A stretch of 64,000 nucleotides of DNA from Halopseudomonas maritima (GTDB lineage: Bacteria > Pseudomonadota > Gammaproteobacteria > Pseudomonadales > Pseudomonadaceae): NCBI RefSeq assembly GCF_021545785.1, contig NZ_CP079801.1:1302001-1366000 (forward strand), given 5' to 3'. Below the pieces are notes generated by a model that did not search any database, was not told the origin of the DNA, and was given only the letters and a program-made list of their open reading frames with translations. This document shows, piece after piece, positions 1-8,887 of this stretch; position 1 is the first letter of the stretch; the number at the start of each line of letters is the position of its first letter. The translations under genes and the position numbers were made by a program.

Positions 1-1547
1 GCACCGCGCTGTCCGCGTTGGGCCGGGACATCAGCTACCAGCAACTGTGGGAGCTGAGCGGCGCGGTGCAAAGCTGGTTGCTGCAACAGAAATTGCCAGC
101 GGGCGCGCGCATTGCCGTCGCGTTGCCGAACATGCTGGCGCACCCGATTGCCTGCCTGGGCATCATCCGCGCCGGTTTCACGGCGGTCTGCGTCAACCCG
201 CTGTACAGCGCTGAAGAGCTGGAACACAGCTTTCGCGACAGCGATGTGCAGGCGGTATTTCTGTTCGAGCCGATGTGTGAATCGGTTGCCGCCGCCATGC
301 AACAGGCTGGCGTGAAGCGTGCCATTCGTGTCAGCCCCGGCGATCAGTTGGGCTGGAAGCGGCCGCTGGTCAACTGGGTCGCCCGCAAACGCATGGGTTA
401 CAAGAGTGTGGCTATTCAGGGGGGCGTCAGCTGGCAGCAGGTGATCCGCACGCGCCCGGGCCCGACGCCTGCCATCAGCCAGGACGCCGAGCACCCCGCG
501 GTGATGATCTACAGCGGCGGCACCACCGGCCAGCCCAAAGGCGTGCCGATCAGCCACAAGGCGATGATCTACAACGTAGCCCAACAGATGGACGCCCTGC
601 GCGGGCATCTGGCCGACGTGAAAGACGGCGATTACGTCCTGCTGCTGGCCGTGCCGCTGTATCACATTCTTGGCCTCGGTAACCTGCTGTTCACCCTCGC
701 CCGCGGCGGCAAGGCCGTGCTGGTGATGAACCCGCGTGACAGCAAGGCGTTCGTGCGCGAGTGGTCACGCCATGCCATCAGCAGCTTTCCTGCGGTCAAC
801 ACGCTGTTCAACGGGCTGCTGGAAACCAGCGGATTCGAGACCCTGGACTTCAGCCATCTGCGCCTGTGCATCGGCGCAGGCATGCCGGTCAGCGCCGGGA
901 CGGCGACGCGCTGGTTGCAGACCACAGGCTGCCACATCACCGAAGCCTACGGCATGACCGAGACCGGCCTGATCAGTTGCAACCCTCCGGGCGCATCGCG
1001 CGCCGGCTCGGTCGGCAAGCCGGTCAGCGGCATCGAGATTTCGCTGCGCGATGACAACGACAAGCCTGTCAGCATCGGCGAGGGCGAGATCTGCGTGCGC
1101 AGCGAGGCAATCATGGGCGGCTACTGGCAGCGGCCCGACGAGAACGCGGTTGCCTTCACCGCCGACGGCTACTTCCGCACGGGCGACATTGGCTCTTTCG
1201 ACTGCGACGGCTACCTGAGCCTGGTCGACCGCAAGAAAGAAATGATCATCAGCGCCGGCTTCAAGGTCTTCCCCTCCGAAGTCGAGCGCGTCATCAACGC
1301 ACACCCCGGCGTACTCGAGTCCGCCGTGGTCGCCGCACCCGATCCACGCTCCGGCGAGGTGCCGGTTGCCTACGTCGTGCGCCGCCAACCGGCGCTCGAA
1401 GCGCCCCATCTGCTAGAGCACTGCGCCAAACATCTAGCCAACTACAAGCGCCCGCGCCGGATAATCTTTCGCGACGAGCTCCCCAAGAGCAACGTCGGCA
1501 AGATCCTGCGCAAGGTACTTGCCAACGAACAGGAAAAACGGGAATGA
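1..1547 (+). CDS. AMP-forming acyl-CoA synthetase (FadD-like), 5' end cut off by the window
   Basis: ANL-superfamily acyl-CoA ligase that would activate a carboxylic acid to its CoA thioester through an acyl-adenylate. The frame is open from base 3, so the gene begins upstream; the TTG at 18 is internal, since it sits in the N-terminal 'LGRDISYQQL' segment that family members have after further residues. Visible motifs: phosphate loop YSGGTTGQPKGV (nt 510-545), adenylate motif YGMTETG (nt 948-968), YFRTGDIG, and the C-terminal lysine region KSNVGKILRK. It overlaps the next gene by 4 bases (ATGA), so it is translationally coupled to a hydrolase and a nitroreductase. Long-chain fatty acid specificity is a guess from overall resemblance to FadD; an aromatic or medium-chain acid is equally possible. 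Confidence 0.85.
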   Translation, partial: TALSALGRDISYQQLWELSGAVQSWLLQQKLPAGARIAVALPNMLAHPIACLGIIRAGFTAVCVNPLYSAEELEHSFRDSDVQAVFLFEPMCESVAAAMQQAGVKRAIRVSPGDQLGWKRPLVNWVARKRMGYKSVAIQGGVSWQQVIRTRPGPTPAISQDAEHPAVMIYSGGTTGQPKGVPISHKAMIYNVAQQMDALRGHLADVKDGDYVLLLAVPLYHILGLGNLLFTLARGGKAVLVMNPRDSKAFVREWSRHAISSFPAVNTLFNGLLETSGFETLDFSHLRLCIGAGMPVSAGTATRWLQTTGCHITEAYGMTETGLISCNPPGASRAGSVGKPVSGIEISLRDDNDKPVSIGEGEICVRSEAIMGGYWQRPDENAVAFTADGYFRTGDIGSFDCDGYLSLVDRKKEMIISAGFKVFPSEVERVINAHPGVLESAVVAAPDPRSGEVPVAYVVRRQPALEAPHLLEHCAKHLANYKRPRRIIFRDELPKSNVGKILRKVLANEQEKRE

Positions 1548-2458
1548 CCCACCTGCAGCAACTTGCCGACGCAGCCAGCGCCACCGCTTTTACTCTGGAG
1601 GCGCGTGACGGTTTTCAGCTGGCCGCTTGCTATTACCCGACCCACACCGCGCTGCAGGGCAACATCCTGCTGGCCGGTGCCACCGGGGTACAGCAAAAGC
1701 TGTATCGGCGGTTTGCCGGGTTTGCCAATGAACACGGCTTCAATGTCCTGACGCTGGACTACCGCGGCATTGGCGGCTCACGCCCGAAAAGCCTGAAAGG
1801 CTTTGAGGCTAACTATCTGGACTGGGCACGGCTCGACCTGAGCGCAGCGGTAGACCTGCTGGCCGACAGCGGCGCGCCGCCGTACTGGGTCGGACACTCC
1901 TACGGAGGACAGGCGCTGGGCCTGATCGACAATCACGACCGTATTGATGCGGCGTATTGCTTCGGCACCGGTGCTGGCTGGGCGGGCTGGATGCCGCCGC
2001 TGGAAGCGATAAAAGTGCGCCTGATGTGGAATGTGATCCTGCCGCTGATCGTCGCCCGCAAAGGCTACATGGCCTGGAGTCTGCTGGGCATGGGCGACGA
2101 CCTGCCGCTGGGCATCTACCAGGACTGGAAACGCTGGTGCGCCAACCCGCACTACTTCTTTGATGACCCGGCCATGAGCGAGATGCACGACATCTACGCC
2201 CGGGTACAAACACCGAGCCTGTTTGCCAACGCGGTGGACGATGCCTGGGCTCCGCCCAAATCCCGCGATGCTTTCGTCCCCTTCTATCGCAACGCTAACG
2301 TCGCAACGCTGGATCTAACTCCGAGCCGCAGCAGCATCGGCCATATGGGGTATTTTCTCGCCAATGCCGAGGTGATGTGGGCAGACTGCCTGACCTGGCT
2401 GCAGACACAGGCGCAAGCCCGCCCAGCAAACCATCAAATAGCAGAGAGCGCATCGTGA
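1544..2458 (+). CDS. alpha/beta-fold hydrolase
   Basis: Cytoplasmic serine hydrolase of the alpha/beta superfamily, 304 residues, no signal peptide. The nucleophile elbow GHSYGG is visible near residue 117, LDYRGIGGS precedes it, and candidate acid and histidine residues lie in DDAWAPP and IGHMGYF near the C-terminus. It resembles the uncharacterised COG4757-type hydrolases, which are usually about 280-310 residues. The ATG overlaps the stop of the acyl-CoA synthetase by 4 bases, and its own stop overlaps the GTG start of the nitroreductase, so the three are one translational unit. Substrate unknown; an ester or thioester linked to the neighbouring acyl-CoA chemistry is an inference only. Confidence 0.8.
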   Translation: MTHLQQLADAASATAFTLEARDGFQLAACYYPTHTALQGNILLAGATGVQQKLYRRFAGFANEHGFNVLTLDYRGIGGSRPKSLKGFEANYLDWARLDLSAAVDLLADSGAPPYWVGHSYGGQALGLIDNHDRIDAAYCFGTGAGWAGWMPPLEAIKVRLMWNVILPLIVARKGYMAWSLLGMGDDLPLGIYQDWKRWCANPHYFFDDPAMSEMHDIYARVQTPSLFANAVDDAWAPPKSRDAFVPFYRNANVATLDLTPSRSSIGHMGYFLANAEVMWADCLTWLQTQAQARPANHQIAESAS

Positions 2459-3198
2459 ACGACCCCGTAACCACCACCAGACCCGCCGGCGGCGCCATGC
2501 TGCCGGAAACCTTGCATGCGCTCATCTCCAGCCGCCGGGCGGTGCGCCGTTTCACCCCCGAGCCGGTGCCGGATGACGTCATTCGCCACTGCCTGGAGCT
2601 GGCGACGCTGGCACCCAGCTCCTGCAACCTGCAACCCTGGAGCTTTCAAGTGATCCGCTCACCGGAGCTGCTGCAAAAACTGCATCCGGTATGTCTGGGG
2701 CAAAGTGCTGCCCGAGCACCACTGATCATCGCCGTGCTCGCGCGGCCGGATACGTGGAAGGCGTCCTGCGCGCAGATCATTTCTGACTGGCCAGAACCTC
2801 AGGTTCCCACCGCCATCAAACGTTTCTACAGTGGCCCCGCCCCCTTTCAATACAACCAGGGCCGCTTTGGCTGGCGCAGCCTCTACAAGGTGCCGATGCT
2901 GGCATTGATGGGCCTGCGCAAAGCGGTCATGCGCAGTCCGAGTACGCCTGGCGAGATGCGCATCTGGGCGGTCAAATCCACCGCGCTGGCAGCGCAAAAT
3001 CTGATGCTCGCCTTCCAAAGCCACGGCTACGCCACCTGCCCGATGGAAGGCTTCGACGAGCGCCGTCTGCGCCGAACCCTGACTCTGCCCAAAGCAGCCA
3101 TCCCGATCATGCTGCTGGCCGTAGGCAAACCAGGGGAGCGCGCCGTCTACAACCCGCGGCTGCGCTTCCCGCTGGAGCAACTCACCCAATGGCTATAA
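2455..3198 (+). CDS. nitroreductase-family flavoprotein
   Basis: FMN-dependent nitroreductase-fold protein, 247 residues with the start placed at GTG 2455. I prefer this start because it overlaps the previous stop (GTGA) and sits only a few residues before the family core; the open frame extends upstream to 2377 but would overlap the hydrolase by 82 bases. Core features: the SRRAVRRF phosphate/FMN-binding start, then APSSCNLQPWSFQVI, typical of the family, and a C-terminal glycine-poor segment IPIMLLAVGKPGE. Family members reduce nitroaromatics, quinones or enones with NAD(P)H. In this operon it could be an enoyl or dehalogenase-type reductase acting on a CoA-activated substrate; that is inference. 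Confidence 0.82.
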   Translation: MNDPVTTTRPAGGAMLPETLHALISSRRAVRRFTPEPVPDDVIRHCLELATLAPSSCNLQPWSFQVIRSPELLQKLHPVCLGQSAARAPLIIAVLARPDTWKASCAQIISDWPEPQVPTAIKRFYSGPAPFQYNQGRFGWRSLYKVPMLALMGLRKAVMRSPSTPGEMRIWAVKSTALAAQNLMLAFQSHGYATCPMEGFDERRLRRTLTLPKAAIPIMLLAVGKPGERAVYNPRLRFPLEQLTQWL

Positions 3199-3208
3199 GG
3201 AAAATAAA

Positions 3209-3649
3209 ATGACATCGCCACTGATCCTCAAGCTGCACCTGTTTGCCGTCGCCTTCTGGTGGGGCGTCGTCGCGGTCGAGTTCCTGCTGGAACAAAGCCG
3301 CGCGACCAGCCGCCAGCAGGGCTTTGCCGTCGCCCGCCTGCACCGCCAGATTGATCTGTGCTTTGAAATGCCCGCCTTCATGACCGTGCTGGTCACCGGG
3401 CTGCTGCTGTTCCAGAGCTCGCAATTCCATGGCCTCTACGCCATCAAGGTGGTGGCCGGTCTGCTAGCGATTGGCGGCAACATGCTGTGCCTGATTCCGG
3501 TGCTACGCAGGCAAACCCTCGCCAGCGCTGACAACCTGGGCGGTGTCATCCAGCAGTCAGTCGCGATCGACAAAATTTCCCTGGCGGCCATCCCCGCCGG
3601 GCTGGTTGCGCTGATCTGCGGCATCATTCTGATGAGTCAGCGCGTCTGA
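3209..3649 (+). CDS. small integral membrane protein
   Basis: 146-residue protein with four predicted hydrophobic helices (about residues 5-25, 54-70, 74-95 and 122-143), short loops and no recognised catalytic motif. A ribosome-binding site AAGGA lies 7 bases before the ATG. It follows the nitroreductase by 10 bases and precedes the TetR gene by 16, so it is probably in the same transcript. I do not recognise a named family with confidence; a CopD/DUF2269-like four-helix membrane protein is one possibility. Function unknown. Confidence 0.7.
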   Translation: MTSPLILKLHLFAVAFWWGVVAVEFLLEQSRATSRQQGFAVARLHRQIDLCFEMPAFMTVLVTGLLLFQSSQFHGLYAIKVVAGLLAIGGNMLCLIPVLRRQTLASADNLGGVIQQSVAIDKISLAAIPAGLVALICGIILMSQRV

Positions 3650-3665
3650 ATGGCGAGTTCGCTTG

Positions 3666-4244
3666 ATGCGCTCTGCTCATGAAACCAGAACACGCCTGAT
3701 CAACGAGGCGACCGTATTGTTCCGCGAACGCGGATACAGTGCGGTAGGCCTTGGTGAGCTGCTTGAGCGCAGCAAGGTGTCAAAAGGCAGCTTCTACTTT
3801 CATTTTGAGAGCAAGGCGGAACTGGCCAGCAGCTGCATCGCTCACTACACAGGCAGCACCAGAGACGCCCTTCGTAAACAGCTGCAAAGGTCAAAAACAT
3901 GTACCGTCCACGGTCTCCAGCGCTGGATCCATGCCTGCTGTAGCGAGATGGCCGCCAATGGCTGGATAAGAGGGTGCCTGATTTCAGCCTTCAGTCACGA
4001 AGGCTCTGCCCTACCCTCGGGTCTTCAGCAACAGATGGTCGACGCACTGGACTGCTGGCATGCACTGGTCGCTGAGCAAATCGTCTCTTCATCCAATACC
4101 GGCACCAGTCTGGCTTCAACTCAATCGACGCTATTCTGGCTGGGTTGGCAAGGTGCCGTTCAGCAGGCCAAGCTGAGGCGCAGCGCGATCCCTATTCTTT
4201 GTTTTTGCGAAGCGGTGCCCGCCCTGCTGCCCACCAGCGCCTGA
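3666..4244 (+). CDS. TetR/AcrR-family transcriptional regulator
   Basis: 192-residue one-component repressor. The N-terminal helix-turn-helix is clear (LINEATVLFRERGYSAVG, then KVSKGSFYFHFESK, residues about 13-55); the C-terminal ligand domain resembles the YcdC/LmrA-type TetR_C group. ATG at 3666 is used rather than the TTG at 3663. It is the last gene of the acyl-CoA synthetase-hydrolase-nitroreductase run and is its most likely regulator; the effector may be an acyl-CoA, a common ligand type in such settings (inference). No operator can be placed because the operon promoter lies left of the window. Confidence 0.85.
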   Translation: MRSAHETRTRLINEATVLFRERGYSAVGLGELLERSKVSKGSFYFHFESKAELASSCIAHYTGSTRDALRKQLQRSKTCTVHGLQRWIHACCSEMAANGWIRGCLISAFSHEGSALPSGLQQQMVDALDCWHALVAEQIVSSSNTGTSLASTQSTLFWLGWQGAVQQAKLRRSAIPILCFCEAVPALLPTSA

Positions 4245-4256
4245 CAGCCTGTCGCC

Positions 4257-4874
4257 CTACCAGCGCTCCTGCCAGGGCCGCAGCACCACTTCAAATGCCC
4301 AGGTGGAACGATGCTGCCGATGCAGCTGCAGATACACCTCCGCTATGTGCTCGGGGTAAGCCATGTTGTCTTCTTCGGCAGCGGCACCGCTCCAGTGCGC
4401 ACGCGAACCGTCATCACGTTGCAGCGCCACCGCGGCATCGATGGGGACATGGGCCACATGGATACCCTGCGGCATCAGTTCCCGCGCCATACTCTGTGCA
4501 AAGCCCGACTTGGCGTGACACGCCATCGCGAAGGCAGCACTATTCGGGTAGCCCTTTAGCGCCGCACTGGCATTGGTAATGATCAGAGTACCTCGGTGCC
4601 CATTGGGTGGCAGCGGCCTTTCCAGTAGGCACCGCGCCGTTTGCTGTGCGACCAGAAACGCGCTCATGGCAGACCGTTCAAGCGTCGCTGCGACATGCAC
4701 CGGCTCTGCCTCGATCAACGGCTTGCGAAAGATTTCCATGGTTCGGCCGTCGATGTTGTGAACAACCAGTTCGGGAATACCAAAACTGCGCTCCACCTCG
4801 GCAAACAGCATATCCACCTCACCAGCGTTACTGGCATCGCAAGCCAGACACGTGACACCGAGTTCATGAACAGA
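4257..4874 (-). pseudogene. N-terminally truncated short-chain dehydrogenase/reductase remnant
   Basis: SDR-type sequence whose coding similarity runs further upstream than the first ATG (4817). In the same frame ELGVTCLACDASNAGEVD, a standard SDR strand, is readable back to an in-frame TGA at 4875-4877. The roughly 40 N-terminal residues that should carry the Gly-rich NAD(P)-binding turn are missing. The remainder is SDR-like: LVVHNIDGRT (cofactor strand), NASAALKGY, a conserved Lys in ACHAKSGF, and SMARELMPQGIHVAHV; the usual active-site Tyr is Phe, as in one SDR subgroup. Without the dinucleotide-binding turn it is unlikely to be an active oxidoreductase. It converges on the TetR gene. A shorter protein from ATG 4817 could still be made. 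Confidence 0.7.
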
Positions 4875-5019
4875 TCAAGTATCCCGCCGGCCCCGTCCCG
4901 GGGTTGCGCCAAGCATCACCCTCCGCAGCTGAACCTGGCTGCTCTACCATCCCATCGATTTACGCTTGGCTTGGCGCTCTGCCGTTCATCATTCGACCCT
5001 GAGGCTAAGTAGTCTGGCC

Positions 5020-6078
5020 TCACCCGCAGGCCCGCTCCTGCCTTTCGGTAGCGCAGTACCACTCCACCCCGGCATGATCGACCACCCGTTCGGCGTGGCC
5101 CATGGCGATCAGACAGTTGAGGTTGGCGCGGCTTTCGCCGGTGGCGAGGGACAGGACGATGCCGTCACCCATGCCGATGTCACGACCAAACAGGCATTTG
5201 AAGATATCGACGCTGCGGCGGGATTCGCGCAGTTCGTCCTGCAGTTTGACCAGCAGCTGTTGCTGCGAGCCAACCAGGTCGTCGATGCGCGCGTGCAGGC
5301 CAAGAAAGCACTCATTGTGAGAGGGCAGCACCAGGGCTTCGCTGCTGACTTTGTCGCGGATATGCAGCATGGACGTCAGCCAGTCGCCGAGCGGGTTGCT
5401 CTCCGGATCGCGGGGCGGGACTGAGACATTCGAGGAAATCAGCGGCAGCACCTGATCGCCGGAGATGAACAGCTGCCGCTCGGCGCAGTACAGGCAAGCA
5501 TGTTCGGCGGTGTGTCCTTGGCCGACAATTACTTCCCAGTCGTCGTCGCCGATACGCAGCACGTCACCATCGCACATGCGGCGGAATTGCTCCGGCAAAG
5601 GATAGATCATGCTGGAGATGCCACCGTAGTTGGTGCGGAAGCTGCTGAGTGCTGACTCGTTCCAGCCGGCGCGGCGATAGAACTCGACCTCGGAGTCAGG
5701 GGCGCTGGTGCCTTGCCGACGTGCAGCCTGAGCGGCGTGATATTCGATCTGCGGCATCCACAGCTCACAGTCAAAGCGCGCTGCGAGCCAACCGGCCAAG
5801 CCAACATGATCAGCATGCCGGTGGGTACAGATGATCCGGGTGATCGGCAAGCCACCGAGCGCATCGGCAAACAACTGCTCCCACGCCCCCACCGCCTGTT
5901 CGGTCCACACACCGGTGTCGACCACCGCCCAACCGCGCCCTTCGCGCAACGCCCACAGGTTGACGTGGTCCAGCTTGAACGGCAGCGGCATGCGAAGCCA
6001 CAGCACACCCGGCTGCAGCTCTACCGCAGCCCCCTGAGCCGGTTTCTGTACCGGATAAATCAACCCTTGTGTCGCCAT
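5020..6078 (-). CDS. metallo-beta-lactamase-fold hydrolase
   Basis: 352-residue MBL-superfamily protein without signal peptide. The metal-binding signature is present as THRHADHVG (H-x-H-x-D-H, about residue 87), followed by GQGHTAEH (third metal-site His) and FISGDQVLP (bridging Asp); a later His lies in VLPSHNECF. The C-terminal ~90 residues look like the winged-helix cap often found in this group (BLACT_WH). It follows the phytanoyl-CoA dioxygenase-like gene by about 108 bases on the same strand. Family members hydrolyse thioesters, lactones or phosphoesters; the pairing with an acyl-CoA-type dioxygenase suggests a thioesterase or lactonase role, which is inference. Confidence 0.85.
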   Translation of the reverse strand: MATQGLIYPVQKPAQGAAVELQPGVLWLRMPLPFKLDHVNLWALREGRGWAVVDTGVWTEQAVGAWEQLFADALGGLPITRIICTHRHADHVGLAGWLAARFDCELWMPQIEYHAAQAARRQGTSAPDSEVEFYRRAGWNESALSSFRTNYGGISSMIYPLPEQFRRMCDGDVLRIGDDDWEVIVGQGHTAEHACLYCAERQLFISGDQVLPLISSNVSVPPRDPESNPLGDWLTSMLHIRDKVSSEALVLPSHNECFLGLHARIDDLVGSQQQLLVKLQDELRESRRSVDIFKCLFGRDIGMGDGIVLSLATGESRANLNCLIAMGHAERVVDHAGVEWYCATERQERACG

Positions 6079-6186
6079 CGGTTTCAGTACGTCTCTGTCA
6101 TCTGTCGATAGTCAGGCCGAAGGCCGTCGCTGAATGCGACGACTGGATCTCGACCGCGCGTCGGCAGGCTGCTGCCACCCTGCCGT

Positions 6187-7089
6187 TCATTGATTCTCTG
6201 TTTTCCCCTCCAGCAGCCGACGCGGGTGCATGCCGTTGACCATGCCCATGAACGGGGGATGGATGGAGTAGCCCAACATCCGTTGCATGTGGGCGCTGCA
6301 CTCGCGAGCCCGCTCCAGTGGCACGGACAGGCTGAAGTTTTCTTGCTGACGCGCCCACGGTTCACAGTACTGAGCCGTTACCGCGAGGCGCGACGCGGCA
6401 CTGTTATTGGCGCCGCCGCCGTGCCACAGGGTGCCAAGGAACAGCACCATTGAACCTTTAGGCATGATCGCCGGAATGGCTCGTTTGCAGTCTTCAGCGT
6501 CCGGCTCGTGCTTGCCCCAGGTATGGCTGCCCGGGATGACCACGGTGGCGCCGTTGTCGGCGGTAAAGTCGTCCAGCGCAATCACCGTTGCAGCGCCATA
6601 GGGCGGGCGTGGACGCGGCACCGGATAGAAGCCGTCGTCATGGTGCAGGGGTTGAGCCAACTCGCCCGGCAGGATGTTGATGACCTGCAACTGTGAGAGC
6701 AGGTAGTTGGGCGCCAGCACCCGATCCAATAACCCCAGCACCAGCGGATGTTCGACCAGAGGGTTGCAAGCCAGCGTCTTGGAGATCACCGCATACAGAC
6801 GCTGGGTGAGCGTGCCCTCAAACCCATTGCGGCCGCAGTGTTCAGGCAGCAGCGTGAGCAGCTCTTCGCGAATGGTGTCGATCTGCTCTTCTGGCACGAT
6901 ACGCTCCAGAATCACATAACCGTCGCGCTGTAGCGCCGCAGACAGGCGGTCCAACTCGGCCGGATCAACGCCAGTCTGTGAACCCGCATTGGACGGAAAA
7001 GCCTTGGCGAAGCCGCTTTTCAGGTACTCACTATCGCCGGACAACACGCGCTGTTCCATGCCTACCACCTTTTTGTCGTTGTTTGCCAA
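6187..7089 (-). CDS. phytanoyl-CoA dioxygenase-family Fe(II)/2-oxoglutarate oxygenase
   Basis: 300-residue PhyH-family protein expected to hydroxylate a small substrate with Fe(II), O2 and 2-oxoglutarate in the cytoplasm. The iron triad is visible: H-x-D in LAQPLHHDDGFYP (about residues 150-160) and the distal His in LGTLWHGGGAN; the Arg of NSAASRLAV is placed to bind 2-oxoglutarate. The start is uncertain: ATG 7089 gives a poorly conserved leader, and ATG at about 7059 is an alternative. It lies between an AraC regulator and an MBL-fold hydrolase on one strand, so the three probably form a regulated catabolic unit. Substrate unknown. Confidence 0.85.
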   Translation of the reverse strand: MANNDKKVVGMEQRVLSGDSEYLKSGFAKAFPSNAGSQTGVDPAELDRLSAALQRDGYVILERIVPEEQIDTIREELLTLLPEHCGRNGFEGTLTQRLYAVISKTLACNPLVEHPLVLGLLDRVLAPNYLLSQLQVINILPGELAQPLHHDDGFYPVPRPRPPYGAATVIALDDFTADNGATVVIPGSHTWGKHEPDAEDCKRAIPAIMPKGSMVLFLGTLWHGGGANNSAASRLAVTAQYCEPWARQQENFSLSVPLERARECSAHMQRMLGYSIHPPFMGMVNGMHPRRLLEGKTENQ

Positions 7090-7150
7090 AACTATCCCCC
7101 AGAACCCGGCAGGTTCCTATGACAGCTTGGCTCAGCAGGGGTGACAGAGG

Positions 7151-8206
7151 TTAAGACTGGCGCTGCAAACGTTCGCGTCGGTACTCACCGGGCGGCACAC
7201 CGGTCCACTGTTTGAAGGCACGCTGAAACGCGCTGGGCTCGGAATAACCCATATGCTCGGCGATCAAGGCGATGCTCTGCGTGCCTTGCGACAGCAGCGC
7301 GCAGGCCAGGTCGCGGCGCAGCTCTTCACGAATCCGGTGGTAGCTCGTATCGAGTAGTGCCAGGCGCCGCACCAGCGTCTGGCGGGCCATGCCGAGCTGA
7401 CGCGCCGCCTGCTGCTCGGACAGGCTGGCAAACGGGCGCGCCGCCGAAAGCAGGCCCCGCACCTGCGACTCCAGATCTACCGCCTGGCCCGGCGACACCA
7501 GCCTCAGCGGCATGTAACGGGCCAGCCGCGCGGCCTCATGCGGGGCGCGCAAAGGCGCACGCTGCAACTCGCTTTCGGCCAATTCCAGATAGGCATGCGG
7601 CCCAAACTCGGCCTGCCTGCCGAACAGAAAGCGCGCCTGCTTGGAGAACTCCGCCAGCGACTCGGGCAGCACAACCCGCTGCACCGGCAAGGTCTCTTTA
7701 ACCAGCCAACTGCCTACGTGCCACAGGCTCAGCAGCATGAAATGCGGGTACAAGGCAGACTGCACCTGCTCCGCCCGCGCCGGCAACAAGCGCAGGCGAA
7801 TCAGCTTGTCATGCTTTTCAACCTGCCAGGGCGGCGCTTCGTTATACAGCGCATAAAAACGCGCCGCCTCGGCAAACACCGCCTCCAGCGTTGGCAGATA
7901 AACCAGCAGACGCAGCAATTGGGCGAAGGTCCCCAAGGGCACCGGTTTGGCAAAACAGCCGCGCATTTCATCACCCGACTGGGCAATCACCAGCCGGGTC
8001 AGAGTGAGGTAGTCACGCGGGACCAGACGCGAATGACCGCTGAGCGCGGCCTCAGACAGATCACAGCGTTCGAGGATGGGTAACAACGTGGCACGATCCA
8101 GCCCCGCCCCTGCCAGCATCTCTCGGGCAAAGCGGGCTGGGATGGTCTGGCGTACGTGCCAGCCTTCCGGCTGGCGGCGCTCGTCAGAATTCGGCGTAGC
8201 TGTCAA
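7151..8206 (-). CDS. AraC-family transcriptional regulator, TTG start
   Basis: 351-residue activator-type regulator. An Arabinose_bd/OruR-like ligand domain spans about residues 20-215 and a C-terminal double helix-turn-helix about residues 245-345, ending in IALIAEHMGYSEPSAFQRAF and GVPPGEYRR, the AraC recognition segment. The open frame continues to 8338, but I place the start at TTG 8206. An excellent GGAGGGG Shine-Dalgarno lies 5 bases upstream of it, and the resulting protein begins about 20 residues before the family's TIPARF start region. Extra upstream residues have no AraC resemblance. Likely controls the downstream dioxygenase and hydrolase genes (inference). The 288-base gap to arsR holds the ars promoter. 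Confidence 0.85.
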   Translation of the reverse strand: MTATPNSDERRQPEGWHVRQTIPARFAREMLAGAGLDRATLLPILERCDLSEAALSGHSRLVPRDYLTLTRLVIAQSGDEMRGCFAKPVPLGTFAQLLRLLVYLPTLEAVFAEAARFYALYNEAPPWQVEKHDKLIRLRLLPARAEQVQSALYPHFMLLSLWHVGSWLVKETLPVQRVVLPESLAEFSKQARFLFGRQAEFGPHAYLELAESELQRAPLRAPHEAARLARYMPLRLVSPGQAVDLESQVRGLLSAARPFASLSEQQAARQLGMARQTLVRRLALLDTSYHRIREELRRDLACALLSQGTQSIALIAEHMGYSEPSAFQRAFKQWTGVPPGEYRRERLQRQS

Positions 8207-8412
8207 AACACCCCTCCGCAAACTCGCGACTAATGCAGAGCCCAGTGCCCAGCGATTAGAAAACACGCGGTGAGCCTCATAATAGAGGCCATTGCCGTAG
8301 AATGCGTGCCACGATAAAGCGGAGAAATACCGCAACACATACAGCGAACAATCTCACCCAGGGTTTTGGCAACACAGCCTACCCGCCACCGCGACCAACT
8401 CGCATGCGCGTA

Positions 8413-8442
8413 TTGACCTGTTGCGCTGGCGACCCATAGAAT
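8413..8442 (+). promoter_or_regulatory. sigma-70-type promoter of the ars operon
   Basis: TTGACC (8413-8418, 5 of 6 to consensus) and TAGAAT (8437-8442, 5 of 6) are separated by 18 bases, placing transcription start near 8449, about 45 bases before arsR. Assigned by eye. Confidence 0.5.
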
Positions 8443-8451
8443 CACATACGC

Positions 8452-8471
8452 TTATCCATATATTCAGATAA
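8452..8471 (+). promoter_or_regulatory. candidate ArsR operator
   Basis: Imperfect inverted repeat with arms TTATC and GATAA around an AT-rich centre, lying just downstream of the predicted -10 and 23 bases before arsR. Position and symmetry suit a repressor of the SmtB/ArsR family; the assignment is inference. Confidence 0.4.
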
Positions 8472-8494
8472 CCGCACACTACCTAGAGTGTCCC

Positions 8495-8866
8495 ATGCTG
8501 GAACCCCTCACCCCACCCACCGTCTTCAAGTGCCTGTCCGATGAGACCCGCGCACGCCTGATGCTGCTGATTGCCGCCGAGGGTGAGCTGTGCGTTTGCG
8601 AGCTCACGGCGGCGCTGGAGCTGAGTCAGCCGAAGATTTCCCGCCACCTGGCGCAGCTGCGCACCTGCGGGTTGCTGGCCGACCGGCGGCAAGGGCAGTG
8701 GGTTTACTACCGCTTGCACCCCAACCTGCCGGACTGGGTCGTTCAGGTGCTGGATACCACCTTGGCAAGCAATCGCCACTGGCTCAGCGCGGATAGCCAG
8801 CGGCTAAAGCAGATGGGCGACCGCCCTGAGCGCGATGCCCTCTGCTGCCCTCCTTCAACCTCTTGA
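8495..8866 (+). CDS. arsR: ArsR-family arsenite-responsive repressor
   Basis: 123-residue winged-helix repressor of the SmtB/ArsR family, which releases DNA on binding As(III). The recognition region LSQPKISRHLAQLRTCGLL and the wing DRRQGQWVYYRL are typical. The metal-site Cys pair is seen as ELCVCEL (C-x-C at about residues 32-34), the alpha-3 site of plasmid R773-type ArsR, and a further Cys pair lies near the C-terminus (ALCCPP). First gene of the arsenic operon, 21 bases before arsH, so autoregulation is expected through the palindrome just upstream. Confidence 0.93.
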   Translation: MLEPLTPPTVFKCLSDETRARLMLLIAAEGELCVCELTAALELSQPKISRHLAQLRTCGLLADRRQGQWVYYRLHPNLPDWVVQVLDTTLASNRHWLSADSQRLKQMGDRPERDALCCPPSTS

Positions 8867-8887
8867 CGCATCTGAATCGGAGTCTTC

